Positions 6,970 through 13,327 of a stretch of 13,327 bases of DNA are shown here, in pieces. Source of the stretch: DATBGE01 sp036558125. Lineage in GTDB: Bacteria; Gemmatimonadota; Gemmatimonadetes; Gemmatimonadales; GWC2-71-9. The stretch's first letter is position 1. The number at the start of each line of letters is the position of its first letter. The notes beneath the pieces are model-generated. The model made no database searches, was not told the origin of the DNA, and worked only from the letters and a program-made list of their open reading frames with translations. The translations under genes were made by a program, and so were the position numbers. The DNA is taken from contig DATBGE010000103.1 in NCBI GenBank assembly GCA_036558125.1, positions 1 through 13,327 on the forward strand. The letters are read 5' to 3'.

Positions 6970-7523
6970 TGCCAGGCTCCTCCCCGGTAGACCCAGCGTT
7001 TAATGCCCCCGCCAGGAGTTACGGTCACGGCAGCGACTGCATTGTTGTTGAGCGAACTGGTGAAGTAGACGACTCCCCGGGTGCCGAACGGGGTCGTAAT
7101 GCCGCGAGTGTCGAAATTCACCGCGTTGCCGGCAAACGTCGTGGCTCCTGCGCCGGGGAAGCCGGCCAATACGGGAGCCGCGCCGCGGCCGAAGATCACG
7201 TTGTCGGTCAGGATCCGGGTCTGCAGTCCCCGCAGGGCCGCCGTCTCGGTCGCCACCTGGTTGATGACCCCATCGCCGTTGTCATCGAGATAAGCGGTGT
7301 AGCGGTTGGTAGCCGTCGTAATCACCAGTCGGGTAGCTCCCCGCGCGGTAATGGCCCTGGTGCGCACCTGCTCCAGATCATTCACCAGCTGATCGGCCGC
7401 CAGGTTGACCCGCTGAGTGGCGCTCACCCGGAACTTGGGCGCCACGATCGCCATGCAGATGCTGATCACGCAGATCACGACCAGCATCTCGATGAGGGAA
7501 AACCCGTCGCGTTCCTTGCGCAT
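6966..7523 (-). CDS. GspH/FimT-family pseudopilin (block A)
   Basis: This 185-aa prepilin has a short 7-residue leader (MRKERDG) and FSLIEMLVVICVISICMAIVAP with Phe+1 and Glu+5. It has the GspH/FimT helix (AADQLVNDLEQVRTRAITARGATRL). A DDNGDGVIN loop at 80-88 sits where its paralogue has a full EF-hand loop, but without an acid at the twelfth position. The end, GGIKRWVYRGGAW, is family-typical. The start is supported by AGGA, eight bases upstream and overlapping the TAG stop of the preceding gene; the two genes are only ten bases apart. Its stop overlaps the PilV-like start by four bases. Confidence 0.86.
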   Translation of the reverse strand: MRKERDGFSLIEMLVVICVISICMAIVAPKFRVSATQRVNLAADQLVNDLEQVRTRAITARGATRLVITTATNRYTAYLDDNGDGVINQVATETAALRGLQTRILTDNVIFGRGAAPVLAGFPGAGATTFAGNAVNFDTRGITTPFGTRGVVYFTSSLNNNAVAAVTVTPGGGIKRWVYRGGAWQ

Positions 7524-7533
7524 ACGCTTCGTC

Positions 7534-9327
7534 CTAGTAGACCGGACGGAAGGCAGTCTGGACTACGCTGCCGACAGTCGGCGTGCCCGGAGGCAGGTTA
7601 TTGGGGTCCTGGAACCGCAGGTCGAACTGCCAGTCACGGGTCGGAGGGCTGTAGTAGTTCTGCCAGGACCAGCGCCGTCGCAGTGCATAACCGCTCTGGA
7701 AGAGTGATACCAGCGAGCCGCGGTAGGTCATGGTGACGCCACCCCAGTTCTCGAGGAAGCGGGGGAAGTTCTCCAGACCACCGCCGTAGTTCGGATAGGC
7801 GCCGCCGGTGAACGGAGGCGGTGCCGTCGGGGCGCACGCCGGCGCCACGCGGTTGACGTCGCACGGGGTCGCCGAATGGCCGGCGGCGATGGCGGCGAAG
7901 ACCGTCATCGGGTTGGCATTCGTGATCGGGAAGGCCTGGTCCACGTTGGGATTCCACGCTGCGTTCCAGGGATGCGCTGCATCGGTCCAGGCCGACGAGA
8001 GGAAGTTGATCGCGTCACCCAGGAACGAGGCTGGCTGCCAGGCCCCCGTATTGAAGTTGCCCCAGATGTAGAGTGGCCGGTCGGTAGCCACCGTCAGCGG
8101 GCGCAAAAGGGTCGCGCCGTTGACCAGCCGCAGCACCGGGTAGTCTTTCAGGGTGTTGGCCGGGTCGACGTTGGCAAACGTTATGTAAATGATCGACGCG
8201 TCGCGGGCCGCCGGCGAAACGTTTACCCAGGCCTGGAGATCCGCCACGTTGATCTCGAAGACATCCGCGCCAATGTTCTCCCGCCCCTCCTGGAAGGCGT
8301 TGGGGATACCCCGGACCATCGGACCCAGGCCCAGGAATCCAGCGGTGCACTCGGCGTTGGTCGGTACCGGGTGGGCCCCAAGGGTGGTTATGGCGTTGCA
8401 GGGCGTCGCCAGCAGGTTCATGTCGATCGTCATGTGCCAAGTCGCCTTCCAGGCGAACTTGACCGACTGGACTTGGGGGGTGTCGCCGCCGTTCCGCGGC
8501 TTGATCATTTCGATGGGCGGCATGCCGGTCGGCAGGGGAAGCCGGAGCGGCGTCACACCGCTCTCACCGGTCATGAGACGGCCATTGAATGCGGCCTGAC
8601 TCGAGGCGACGAAGCCTCCAGCTCCCGGATTCCGGCTGTCGAACAGCAGCTGGTGAGCGACCCCGAACGCGTCGTCGATGAAGATGTTGGTGCTGACGGC
8701 GTTGCTCGCCTTGCGCATCTCGAACACGCTGTCAGGCGTCGTGATCAGACTGTGGAAGTTGGTCGGCCCACCACCAGGCGTGAGGTACAGGTTACCGTTG
8801 GTGTGGATCCAGCCCATGAAGTCGAGCTGAGGACCGTTGTGAATCTCGAGGTCTTCTTCGTAGAAGACACCGAACTGAAAGAGCGGAATCGACTGGGCGT
8901 TGACGGTGACGATGTCGCGGGACCGGTTCTGCAGCGGGTCCCTGGCCTCGACCGTGATATCAATGGGCTGGTTGAGACCGATCAGGCCGGCGTAGGGGCC
9001 GCTGGTAATGGTGCGCGGTGCGGCGGCACCAGCCACCGCGGAAACGGCGGTATAGGTGAATCCGGGCACGACCGGAGGCGTCAGTGCGGCGAGCTCGGCG
9101 GGTGTTACGATACCGTCCACCATCGCCACTTCGAGCTGCGCCATCACGGCGTCCGCGCCGGCCTCAGTCGCGTAGGAAACGCGCGAGCCCCGGTAGTCCA
9201 CTCCGGCGGTCCGCTGGGTCATGACCGCGGAAGTGACCGCTGCACCGATGAGCACGGTAAGCAGCACCATGACAATGATGGTGGACTCCAGGGCAAAGCC
9301 CCGGCGGTTCCGAAGCAGGGTGTTCAT
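7534..9327 (-). CDS. Large PilX-like pilus protein (block A)
   Basis: This protein is 597 aa from the chosen ATG. It begins MNTLLRNRRG and then FALESTIIVMVLLTVLIGAA, a prepilin-like site and helix. The acid is at mature position 4 rather than 5. A long mature domain follows, with FQFGVFYEEDLEIHNGP, then MGWIHTNGNLYL (171-182), then PLYIWGNFN, then YGGGLENFPRFLENW from about residue 514, then YYSPP.RDW. These segments are recognisable in PilX_N-type proteins of pilus clusters from other phyla, whose biochemical role is not settled; in Pseudomonas, PilX belongs to the tip complex. The motif IHTNG matches GPVHSN of the block B protein, which suggests distant paralogy. The start at 9327 is preferred over the in-frame ATG at 9396 because it has GAGG at 9334-9337 with good spacing and gives a normal leader. 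It is the first gene of block A. Confidence 0.78.
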   Translation of the reverse strand: MNTLLRNRRGFALESTIIVMVLLTVLIGAAVTSAVMTQRTAGVDYRGSRVSYATEAGADAVMAQLEVAMVDGIVTPAELAALTPPVVPGFTYTAVSAVAGAAAPRTITSGPYAGLIGLNQPIDITVEARDPLQNRSRDIVTVNAQSIPLFQFGVFYEEDLEIHNGPQLDFMGWIHTNGNLYLTPGGGPTNFHSLITTPDSVFEMRKASNAVSTNIFIDDAFGVAHQLLFDSRNPGAGGFVASSQAAFNGRLMTGESGVTPLRLPLPTGMPPIEMIKPRNGGDTPQVQSVKFAWKATWHMTIDMNLLATPCNAITTLGAHPVPTNAECTAGFLGLGPMVRGIPNAFQEGRENIGADVFEINVADLQAWVNVSPAARDASIIYITFANVDPANTLKDYPVLRLVNGATLLRPLTVATDRPLYIWGNFNTGAWQPASFLGDAINFLSSAWTDAAHPWNAAWNPNVDQAFPITNANPMTVFAAIAAGHSATPCDVNRVAPACAPTAPPPFTGGAYPNYGGGLENFPRFLENWGGVTMTYRGSLVSLFQSGYALRRRWSWQNYYSPPTRDWQFDLRFQDPNNLPPGTPTVGSVVQTAFRPVY

Positions 9328-9637
9328 CGCTCGCCTCACGGTCTCATACCGTTCAGAATCCACACACAGCCACACCATCGGCTGGGGAGCCTCCATAACC
9401 TTGTGTATACAGTCGCAAGATCCGGCCCTCTGGCAAGGCGATAAGGACTTGGCGTCTAAGAATTAGTCAGCTGCACCCCCCAAGTGATTGACCGGGGCCA
9501 AGGTGGACGGAACAGCGGGGCTGGAGTGCCAGGGGTAGGACAGACTGGCCGGGACGAGCAGTCCCGGGTTGCTGCCCGCAATATGCCCGTCTACGTTTCC
9601 GCCCCTCGTGATCCAGGTCTCCCCCGACCCCCATCCG
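9328..9637. other. Divergent spacer between pilin block A and glyS
   Basis: These 310 bases must hold the promoters of both transcription units. On the - strand a TATACA box at 9404-9409 could be a -10 element, but the best -35 (TTGCCA) is about 21 bases away, too far, so it is only a weak candidate. On the + strand there is TTGACC at 9488-9493 without a good -10. A perfect 7-bp hairpin lies at 9549-9567, 70 bases before glyS: CCGGGAC, loop GAGCA, GTCCCGG. No heptad array, tRNA or conserved riboswitch was recognised here. Confidence 0.5.
9334..9337 (-). promoter_or_regulatory. Ribosome binding site GAGG that decides the block A start
   Basis: GAGG on the - strand lies six bases before the ATG at 9327. 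The upstream ATG at 9396 has only AAGG two bases before it, which is too close to be useful. Confidence 0.6.
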
Positions 9638-10969
9638 ATGGCCGATACCACCCTGATGGACAAGCTCGTGTCGCTCTGTAAGCGACGCGGATTCGTATTT
9701 CAGTCGTCAGAAATCTACGGCGGGCTCGGCTCGGTCTGGGACTACGGGCCGCTCGGCGTGGAGCTGAAGAAGAATGTGAAGGATAGTTGGTGGCGGGCGA
9801 TGGTCCATGCCCGGGACGACATCGAAGGCATCGATGCCGCGATCCTCATGCATCCGAAAGTCTGGGAAGCTTCCGGACATGTGGCCGGTTTCACCGATCC
9901 GCTGGTGGACTGCCGGACCTGCAAGGCGCGCTTCCGGGCCGACAAGGTGGGGGACGCCCAGTGCCCGCAGAAGCCCAGCAAGCATCCGGGCGAGCATTCC
10001 ACCTGCGATCTGACCGAGCCCCGCATGTTCAACCTGATGTTCAAGACGTTCATGGGGCCGGTCGAGGAACAGGCTGCCGTGGTCTACCTGCGCCCCGAGA
10101 CTGCGCAGGGCATTTACGTCAATTACCAGAACGTCCTCAACGCTTCGCGGCAGAAGATCCCGTTCGGCATCGCCCAGATCGGCAAGGCGTTCCGCAACGA
10201 GATCACCCCGGGGAACTTCATTTTCCGTACTCGCGAATTCGAGCAGATGGAGATGCAGTTCTTCGTAAAGCCAGGCACCGACGGCGAGTGGTTCGAGCGG
10301 TGGCGCGAGTGGCGCATGCAGTGGCACCAGAGCATCGGGCTTACTCCGACGCGGCTACGCTGGCACCAGCACGGTCCCGGGGAATTGGCCCATTACGCCA
10401 AGGCGGCCTTCGACATCGAGTACGAATTTCCCTTCGGATGGAACGAAATCGAAGGCATTCACAACCGCAGCGACTATGACCTCGGACGCCACCAGGAGTA
10501 TTCCGGCAAGAAGCTGGAGTACTTCGATCAGGCGGGGAACGAGCGCTACCTCCCTTATATCGTCGAAACCTCGGCGGGCGCTGACCGGGTGACTCTCACG
10601 ACCCTGGTGGACGCCTACCGTGAGGAAGAAGTCGAGGGTGAAACGCGCGTGGTGCTCGGCTTCCATCCCGCGATCGCGCCAATCAAGACCGCGATCCTGC
10701 CGTTAGTGAAGAAAGATGGTATGCCCGAGCTGGCCGATCGGCTGTATCACGACGTGAAGCGCCACATGCCCACGTTCTACGACGATGCCGGCGCCATCGG
10801 TCGCCGTTACCGGCGGATGGACGAGGCCGGGACGCCTTACTGCTGCACGGTGGACGGAGACACACTGAAGGACGGCACCGTCACCGTGCGGGACCGGGAC
10901 TCGATGCAGCAGGTGCGCGTCGGGATGGACAACCTCGTGTCCTACCTGCGCAAACAGGTAGGAGGCTGA
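9638..10969 (+). CDS. glyS: Glycyl-tRNA synthetase (α2 type)
   Basis: This 443-aa class II synthetase charges tRNA-Gly with glycine in the cytosol. It is the single-chain homodimeric type, not the alpha/beta type of most proteobacteria. It starts with MDKLVSLCKRRGFVF, then the SSEIYGGLGSVWDYGPLG signature (23-40) and a motif 1 region near 72-90. A Cys-containing insertion follows (CRTC, Cys109, Cys123), then motif 2 (FRNEITPGNFIFRTREFEQMEM, 185-206) and motif 3 (TSAGADR, 311-317). The anticodon-binding domain runs from about 342 to the end, with PIKTAILPL and GTPYC. The ATG at 9638 is preferred; no clear Shine-Dalgarno sequence precedes it. GTG 9608 and TTG 9569 would add residues not seen in the family. 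It is followed after 24 bases by the metallopeptidase gene, so co-transcription is likely. Confidence 0.95.
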   Translation: MADTTLMDKLVSLCKRRGFVFQSSEIYGGLGSVWDYGPLGVELKKNVKDSWWRAMVHARDDIEGIDAAILMHPKVWEASGHVAGFTDPLVDCRTCKARFRADKVGDAQCPQKPSKHPGEHSTCDLTEPRMFNLMFKTFMGPVEEQAAVVYLRPETAQGIYVNYQNVLNASRQKIPFGIAQIGKAFRNEITPGNFIFRTREFEQMEMQFFVKPGTDGEWFERWREWRMQWHQSIGLTPTRLRWHQHGPGELAHYAKAAFDIEYEFPFGWNEIEGIHNRSDYDLGRHQEYSGKKLEYFDQAGNERYLPYIVETSAGADRVTLTTLVDAYREEEVEGETRVVLGFHPAIAPIKTAILPLVKKDGMPELADRLYHDVKRHMPTFYDDAGAIGRRYRRMDEAGTPYCCTVDGDTLKDGTVTVRDRDSMQQVRVGMDNLVSYLRKQVGG

Positions 10970-10993
10970 CCGGTCGCGGAGTCTTCGAGGCAA

Positions 10994-11710
10994 ATGCGAC
11001 TGGCAGACTTCGAAACGCTGGTCCACCGACTCCAAGGCGAAGTGCCCGCCGAATACCTCGACGGGGTGATGGAGATCGAGGTGTCCCGCAACGCCCTCCC
11101 GCATCCCACACGGGCCGACATCTACACCCTGGGCGAGTGCATTCCGCTCCCGCTGGATCACCAGGACTCGCCCGGTGGAGTGCTGAGTCGCATCGTGCTC
11201 TACCACGGTTCGTTCCAGGCGTTGGCCCGGCTCGACTCGGACTTCGATTGGTTCGCTGAGGCCTGGGATACACTCACTCATGAGCTGCGCCACCATCTCG
11301 AGTGGCGGGCCCGCGCACCCGACCTCGAGAATTTCGACTGGGCTGCCGAGCAGAACTTTGCCCGGCAGGATGGGGAGCGGTTCGACCCGACGTTCTACCG
11401 GAGCGGTGAGAAGGTCACCGAGGGCATCTACCGGCTGGATGACGATTTCTTCCTGGAACACGAGGCCGTGGGTCCCGGAGCGGATTTGCGCTTCACCTGG
11501 CATGGCAGATCCTACCGCGTCACCGTTCCCGCCGAGGCCACAGTCCCCGCTTTCCTCACGGTAGAGGGGATCGAGGAGCCTCCTCCGGGCGACCTTGTTC
11601 TCGTGCTCCCGTCGTCGCCCGGCCTCCGTTCGCTCTTCCGATCCACGCGGTTCCAAGCCACCGTTCTGGCGACTATGTTTCCTCCGGATTCTCCACCACA
11701 GCAGGGGTAA
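10994..11710 (+). CDS. Zincin-like metallopeptidase with unusual C-terminal domain
   Basis: This is a 238-aa protein. Residues 1-105 resemble the small bacterial zincin_1 (PF06262-type) family: FETLVHRLQGEVPAEYL at the start, then IVLYHGSF, then the zinc motif HELRHH (His96, Glu97, His100) before EW. Most family members end soon after this site, but this one continues for over 100 residues. Residues about 144-205 (LRFTWHGRSYRVTVPAEA, then FLTVEGIEEPPPGDLVLVL) are beta-rich. They recall the final beta domain of DnaJ (H.gk...v.VP.G, then GDLyv.v), an inference from pattern only. No signal peptide or membrane helix is seen, so it is probably cytosolic. GAGG lies three bases before the ATG. The gene is 24 bases after glyS and 4 bases before the propeller gene. 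Its substrate is unknown. Confidence 0.75.
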   Translation: MRLADFETLVHRLQGEVPAEYLDGVMEIEVSRNALPHPTRADIYTLGECIPLPLDHQDSPGGVLSRIVLYHGSFQALARLDSDFDWFAEAWDTLTHELRHHLEWRARAPDLENFDWAAEQNFARQDGERFDPTFYRSGEKVTEGIYRLDDDFFLEHEAVGPGADLRFTWHGRSYRVTVPAEATVPAFLTVEGIEEPPPGDLVLVLPSSPGLRSLFRSTRFQATVLATMFPPDSPPQQG

Positions 11711-11714
11711 GGCA

Positions 11715-12833
11715 ATGCGGCGTATTCTGTTCCTCGCGGGCATGGCGCTTCCTACCGCGCTGGTGGCCCAGGCCGATCCAGGGTATCGCGTCGGTATCGT
11801 GAGCGAATCGGGGGATATCGTCACCTGGCTCAAGCCTGGCGACGGAACTTTGACGGTTGAGAAGACGATTCCGGTCGGCATCATGCCGGCTGACATCGAC
11901 GGCCCGCACAACCTCGCCGTCGCACCCGACAACCGTGCCTACTACATCACCATCGCGCACGGCACGCCGTACGGGTCGTTGTGGAAGCTCGATGCCAAGA
12001 CCGACACCCTGATCGGGCGGGCCAAGCTCGAGATGTTTCCGACGACGATCGGACTGACGCCCGACGGAGAGCTCGCCTTCGTCGCCAATTCGGATTTCCA
12101 CGGCGACCATCCCCGTACCAACGTCGTCTCCGTAATACAAACCAGCTCGATGACGAACATCACCGACTTGCCCGCGTGCGACATGCCTCACGGCGCCAAG
12201 TCGAACCACGCGGGAAGCCGGATCTACATCTCCTGCATGAACAGCGACGAGCTGCTGGAGATCGAGGTCGCCACGTTCCGGATCACGCGTCGGGGGAAGA
12301 CCGGTGGCGGTCACGACATGGCGAGCATGGACCATGGCGCCGGACATGCGCCGCCGCCTGCCGCCGGAGCGAGCGCGCCGGCGCCTCCGGCGCCCGACAA
12401 TTCCTGCGCTCCGACTTTCGTCAGCGTTTCGCCCGACGACAAGACGCTGTACGCGGCCTGCAACCACGCCAACACGCTCCAGGTCTGGGATGCCGAGTCG
12501 TTCACCAGGACCAAGGACATCGCGGTGGGCAAAGGCGCCTACAACGTCGAGCCGTCGGCCGACGGCAAATGGGTGATCGTGACCAACAAGAAAGATCAGA
12601 GTTTCAGCCTGATCGACGCCAAGACGCTCATCGAGGTGGTCCGAGTCCCCACCACCAAGAAGATCGTGCACGGTGTCGCCTACTCGCCGGACGGGAAGTA
12701 CGCCTTCATCAGCCAGGAATCGATCGGGGCGGATCCGGGTGCTATCGACATGTTCGATCTCGCCGCGAAGAAGACCGTGGCGACGGTGCCGATCCCGGCG
12801 CAGCCGACCGGCGTGGCGATTCTGAGGAAGTAG
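11715..12833 (+). CDS. Exported YVTN-type beta-propeller with His/Met-rich insertion
   Basis: This 372-aa protein starts with a signal peptide (MRRILFLAGMALPTALVAQ, cleavage near residue 19-20), so it is probably periplasmic. The rest consists of repeated HNLAVAPDN..YYI, IGLTPDGELAFVAN, VSVSPDDKTLYAAC and VAYSPDGKYAFIS units typical of YVTN/cytochrome cd1-like seven-bladed propellers. Between blades, residues 200-211 (HDMASMDHGAGH) are rich in His and Met, followed by a Pro/Ala linker (212-227). Such stretches occur in periplasmic copper proteins, so metal binding is possible but not shown. There is no CxxCH haem c site. The ATG at 11715 is chosen because it begins the signal peptide; GGGG and AAGG lie upstream, overlapping the previous stop. 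A heptad array begins at its stop codon. Confidence 0.82.
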   Translation: MRRILFLAGMALPTALVAQADPGYRVGIVSESGDIVTWLKPGDGTLTVEKTIPVGIMPADIDGPHNLAVAPDNRAYYITIAHGTPYGSLWKLDAKTDTLIGRAKLEMFPTTIGLTPDGELAFVANSDFHGDHPRTNVVSVIQTSSMTNITDLPACDMPHGAKSNHAGSRIYISCMNSDELLEIEVATFRITRRGKTGGGHDMASMDHGAGHAPPPAAGASAPAPPAPDNSCAPTFVSVSPDDKTLYAACNHANTLQVWDAESFTRTKDIAVGKGAYNVEPSADGKWVIVTNKKDQSFSLIDAKTLIEVVRVPTTKKIVHGVAYSPDGKYAFISQESIGADPGAIDMFDLAAKKTVATVPIPAQPTGVAILRK

Positions 12834-12869
12834 TCGGGACTCCCGACTCCAGACTCCAGACCCCAGACT
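12832..12869. repeat. 7-bp tandem array (GACTCCA type) with leading palindrome
   Basis: Consecutive units are GACTCCC (12838), GACTCCA (12845), GACTCCA (12852), GACCCCA (12859) and GACT (12866-12869). The first part, 12832-12848, is a perfect 17-base palindrome: AGTCGGGA, C, TCCCGACT. It shares the last two bases of the propeller gene's TAG stop. Unlike the other two loci there is no second, inverted array, and the units contain no stop codons. The array ends 11 bases before the next GTG start, where a ribosome binding site would be expected and none is seen. Confidence 0.88.
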
Positions 12870-12880
12870 GTCGACCACCC

Positions 12881-13153
12881 GTGACCTACGAAACCACTAC
12901 GACGCTTCAGCCCGCTCAGGTCATCGCGTGGGCCAAGGTCTTCTTCGCGGAGCGGAATCCCAACAACTCCGCCTTTCCGGAGAAGGAAGGCCCGAACTTC
13001 CTTTCGCTTCGGGGGCAGGGCGGGGAAGAGATCGCGATCACCGCAATCAGTGGAGATGGCGCGACGCGGGTCAGAGCTTCGACCCTCTTCTTCGATCAGG
13101 CGCTGGGCCGGTTCTTCTCGACGCTTCCCGGCTCCTCGGAGAGTGCGGCGTGA
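12881..13153 (+). CDS. Small protein of unknown function (90 aa)
   Basis: I do not recognise this family. The product is 90 aa, soluble, with no signal peptide or membrane helix. It begins TYETTTTLQPAQVIAWAKVFFAERN, which looks like a helix. Then comes NNSAFPEKEGPNFLSLRGQGGEEIAITAI, with Gly-rich turns between strands, then VRASTLFFDQALGRFFSTLP, a strand and helix. A small alpha/beta fold is likely. The start is GTG 12881, the first residue of the conserved-looking part; no Shine-Dalgarno sequence precedes it. Its TGA overlaps the GTG of the next gene (GTGA), so the two products are probably made together and may interact. Confidence 0.68.
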   Translation: MTYETTTTLQPAQVIAWAKVFFAERNPNNSAFPEKEGPNFLSLRGQGGEEIAITAISGDGATRVRASTLFFDQALGRFFSTLPGSSESAA

Positions 13154-13327
13154 GCGCGTCGTTGCCGATCCGGATCATGGTGGAGGACGCCTGGGACCAG
13201 GTGAACCTGGACCTTCCCTCCCAGACTCCGATCGCCGAGGCGAAGCGCCGGGCTCTTGCGATGACCCACACTGATGGCGATCCCGCCGGGTACATGGTGA
13301 AGTACCGCGGGGCACAATTGCTGGATG
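13150..13327 (+). CDS. Ubiquitin-like (β-grasp?) protein, N-terminal part (partial)
   Basis: The gene starts at GTG 13150, overlapping the previous stop by four bases, and runs off the window after 59 codons. The visible part reads LPIRIMVEDAWDQVNLDLP, then SQTPIAEAKRRALAMTH, then GYMVKYRGAQLLD. That is strand, strand, helix, strand and a G..L turn, the order found in ubiquitin-like and YukD/EsaB-like domains. This is a pattern-level inference; sequence identity to ubiquitin is low. The pairing with the 90-aa gene suggests a two-gene module, but nothing here shows its function. Confidence 0.55.
   Translation, partial: MSASLPIRIMVEDAWDQVNLDLPSQTPIAEAKRRALAMTHTDGDPAGYMVKYRGAQLLD

Noticed and set aside
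9328..9396. Upstream in-frame ATG at 9396 for the block A PilX gene
   Set aside because: It would put 23 extra non-leader residues before a normal prepilin leader and has a poorly spaced ribosome binding site.
7876..9444. Long open frame on the + strand opposite the block A PilX gene
   Set aside because: It is a mirror of a well-supported pilin gene in GC-rich DNA. Its product is low-complexity, Arg/Gly/His-rich and has no recognisable motif.
9498..9516. T-box-like stretch AAGGTGGACGGAACAGCG upstream of glyS
   Set aside because: It resembles the AGGGTGGNACCGCG box only loosely, lies too far from the start codon, and no specifier stem or terminator/antiterminator pair could be drawn around it.
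11595..11714. TTG start at 11595 extending the propeller gene into the metallopeptidase gene
   Set aside because: The extension lies inside another gene and hides a clear signal peptide that begins at ATG 11715.
10703..11932. Long open frame on the - strand opposite glyS and the metallopeptidase gene
   Set aside because: It spans three real + strand genes, has no family motif and its existence is explained by high GC content reducing stop codons.
11673..12878. 401-codon open frame on the - strand opposite the propeller gene
   Set aside because: The + strand has a signal peptide and repeated propeller motifs; the opposite translation is Arg/Gly/Val-rich with no motif.

Overview
The window is GC-rich, bacterial and gene-dense, with short intergenic gaps. 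It fits a Gram-negative environmental bacterium that makes type IV pili. The α2-type glycyl-tRNA synthetase, a YpdA-type bacillithiol-linked reductase, large PilX-like pilus proteins and heptanucleotide intergenic arrays together look like Gemmatimonadota or a neighbouring phylum. That taxonomic call is an impression from gene content, not a computed placement.

Layout. (1) Positions 1-169: the 3' end of purA on the + strand. (2) 171-290: two 7-bp tandem arrays in opposite orientation. (3) 296-1276: a ypdA-like flavoprotein reductase, +. (4) 1277-1386: a convergent intergenic region with a perfect 24-bp inverted repeat made of 7-bp units around a rho-independent terminator. (5) 1396-9327, all on the - strand: eight prepilin-like genes in two four-gene blocks. 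The upstream block (9327 to 5639) is PilX-like, FimT/GspH-like, PilV-like, PilW-like. The downstream block (5445 to 1396) is FimT/GspH-like, PilV-like, PilW-like with a fibronectin type III tail, PilX-like. Within blocks most genes overlap by 1 or 4 bases; the blocks are separated by 193 bp holding a terminator-like hairpin. (6) 9328-9637: the divergent spacer to glyS. (7) 9638-12833, +: glyS, a zincin-type metallopeptidase with an unusual C-terminal half, and an exported beta-propeller with a His/Met-rich insertion, closely spaced and probably one transcript. (8) 12832-12869: a third heptad array. (9) 12881-13327, +: a 90-aa protein of unknown function overlapping a truncated gene whose product looks ubiquitin-like.

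How the genes may work together. The eight pilin-like genes encode what look like two complete sets of minor pilins (H/FimT, I/PilV, J/PilW and K/PilX type) that would prime and cap type IV pilus or pseudopilus fibres. No major pilin, PilY1, motor ATPase or prepilin peptidase is present, so these parts must be elsewhere. The most unusual points are the permuted duplication of the minor pilin set, the FnIII-tailed PilW, a PilV-like protein without the usual Glu5, and three unrelated-in-sequence but equally built 7-bp arrays, each of which starts at the stop codon of a + strand gene.
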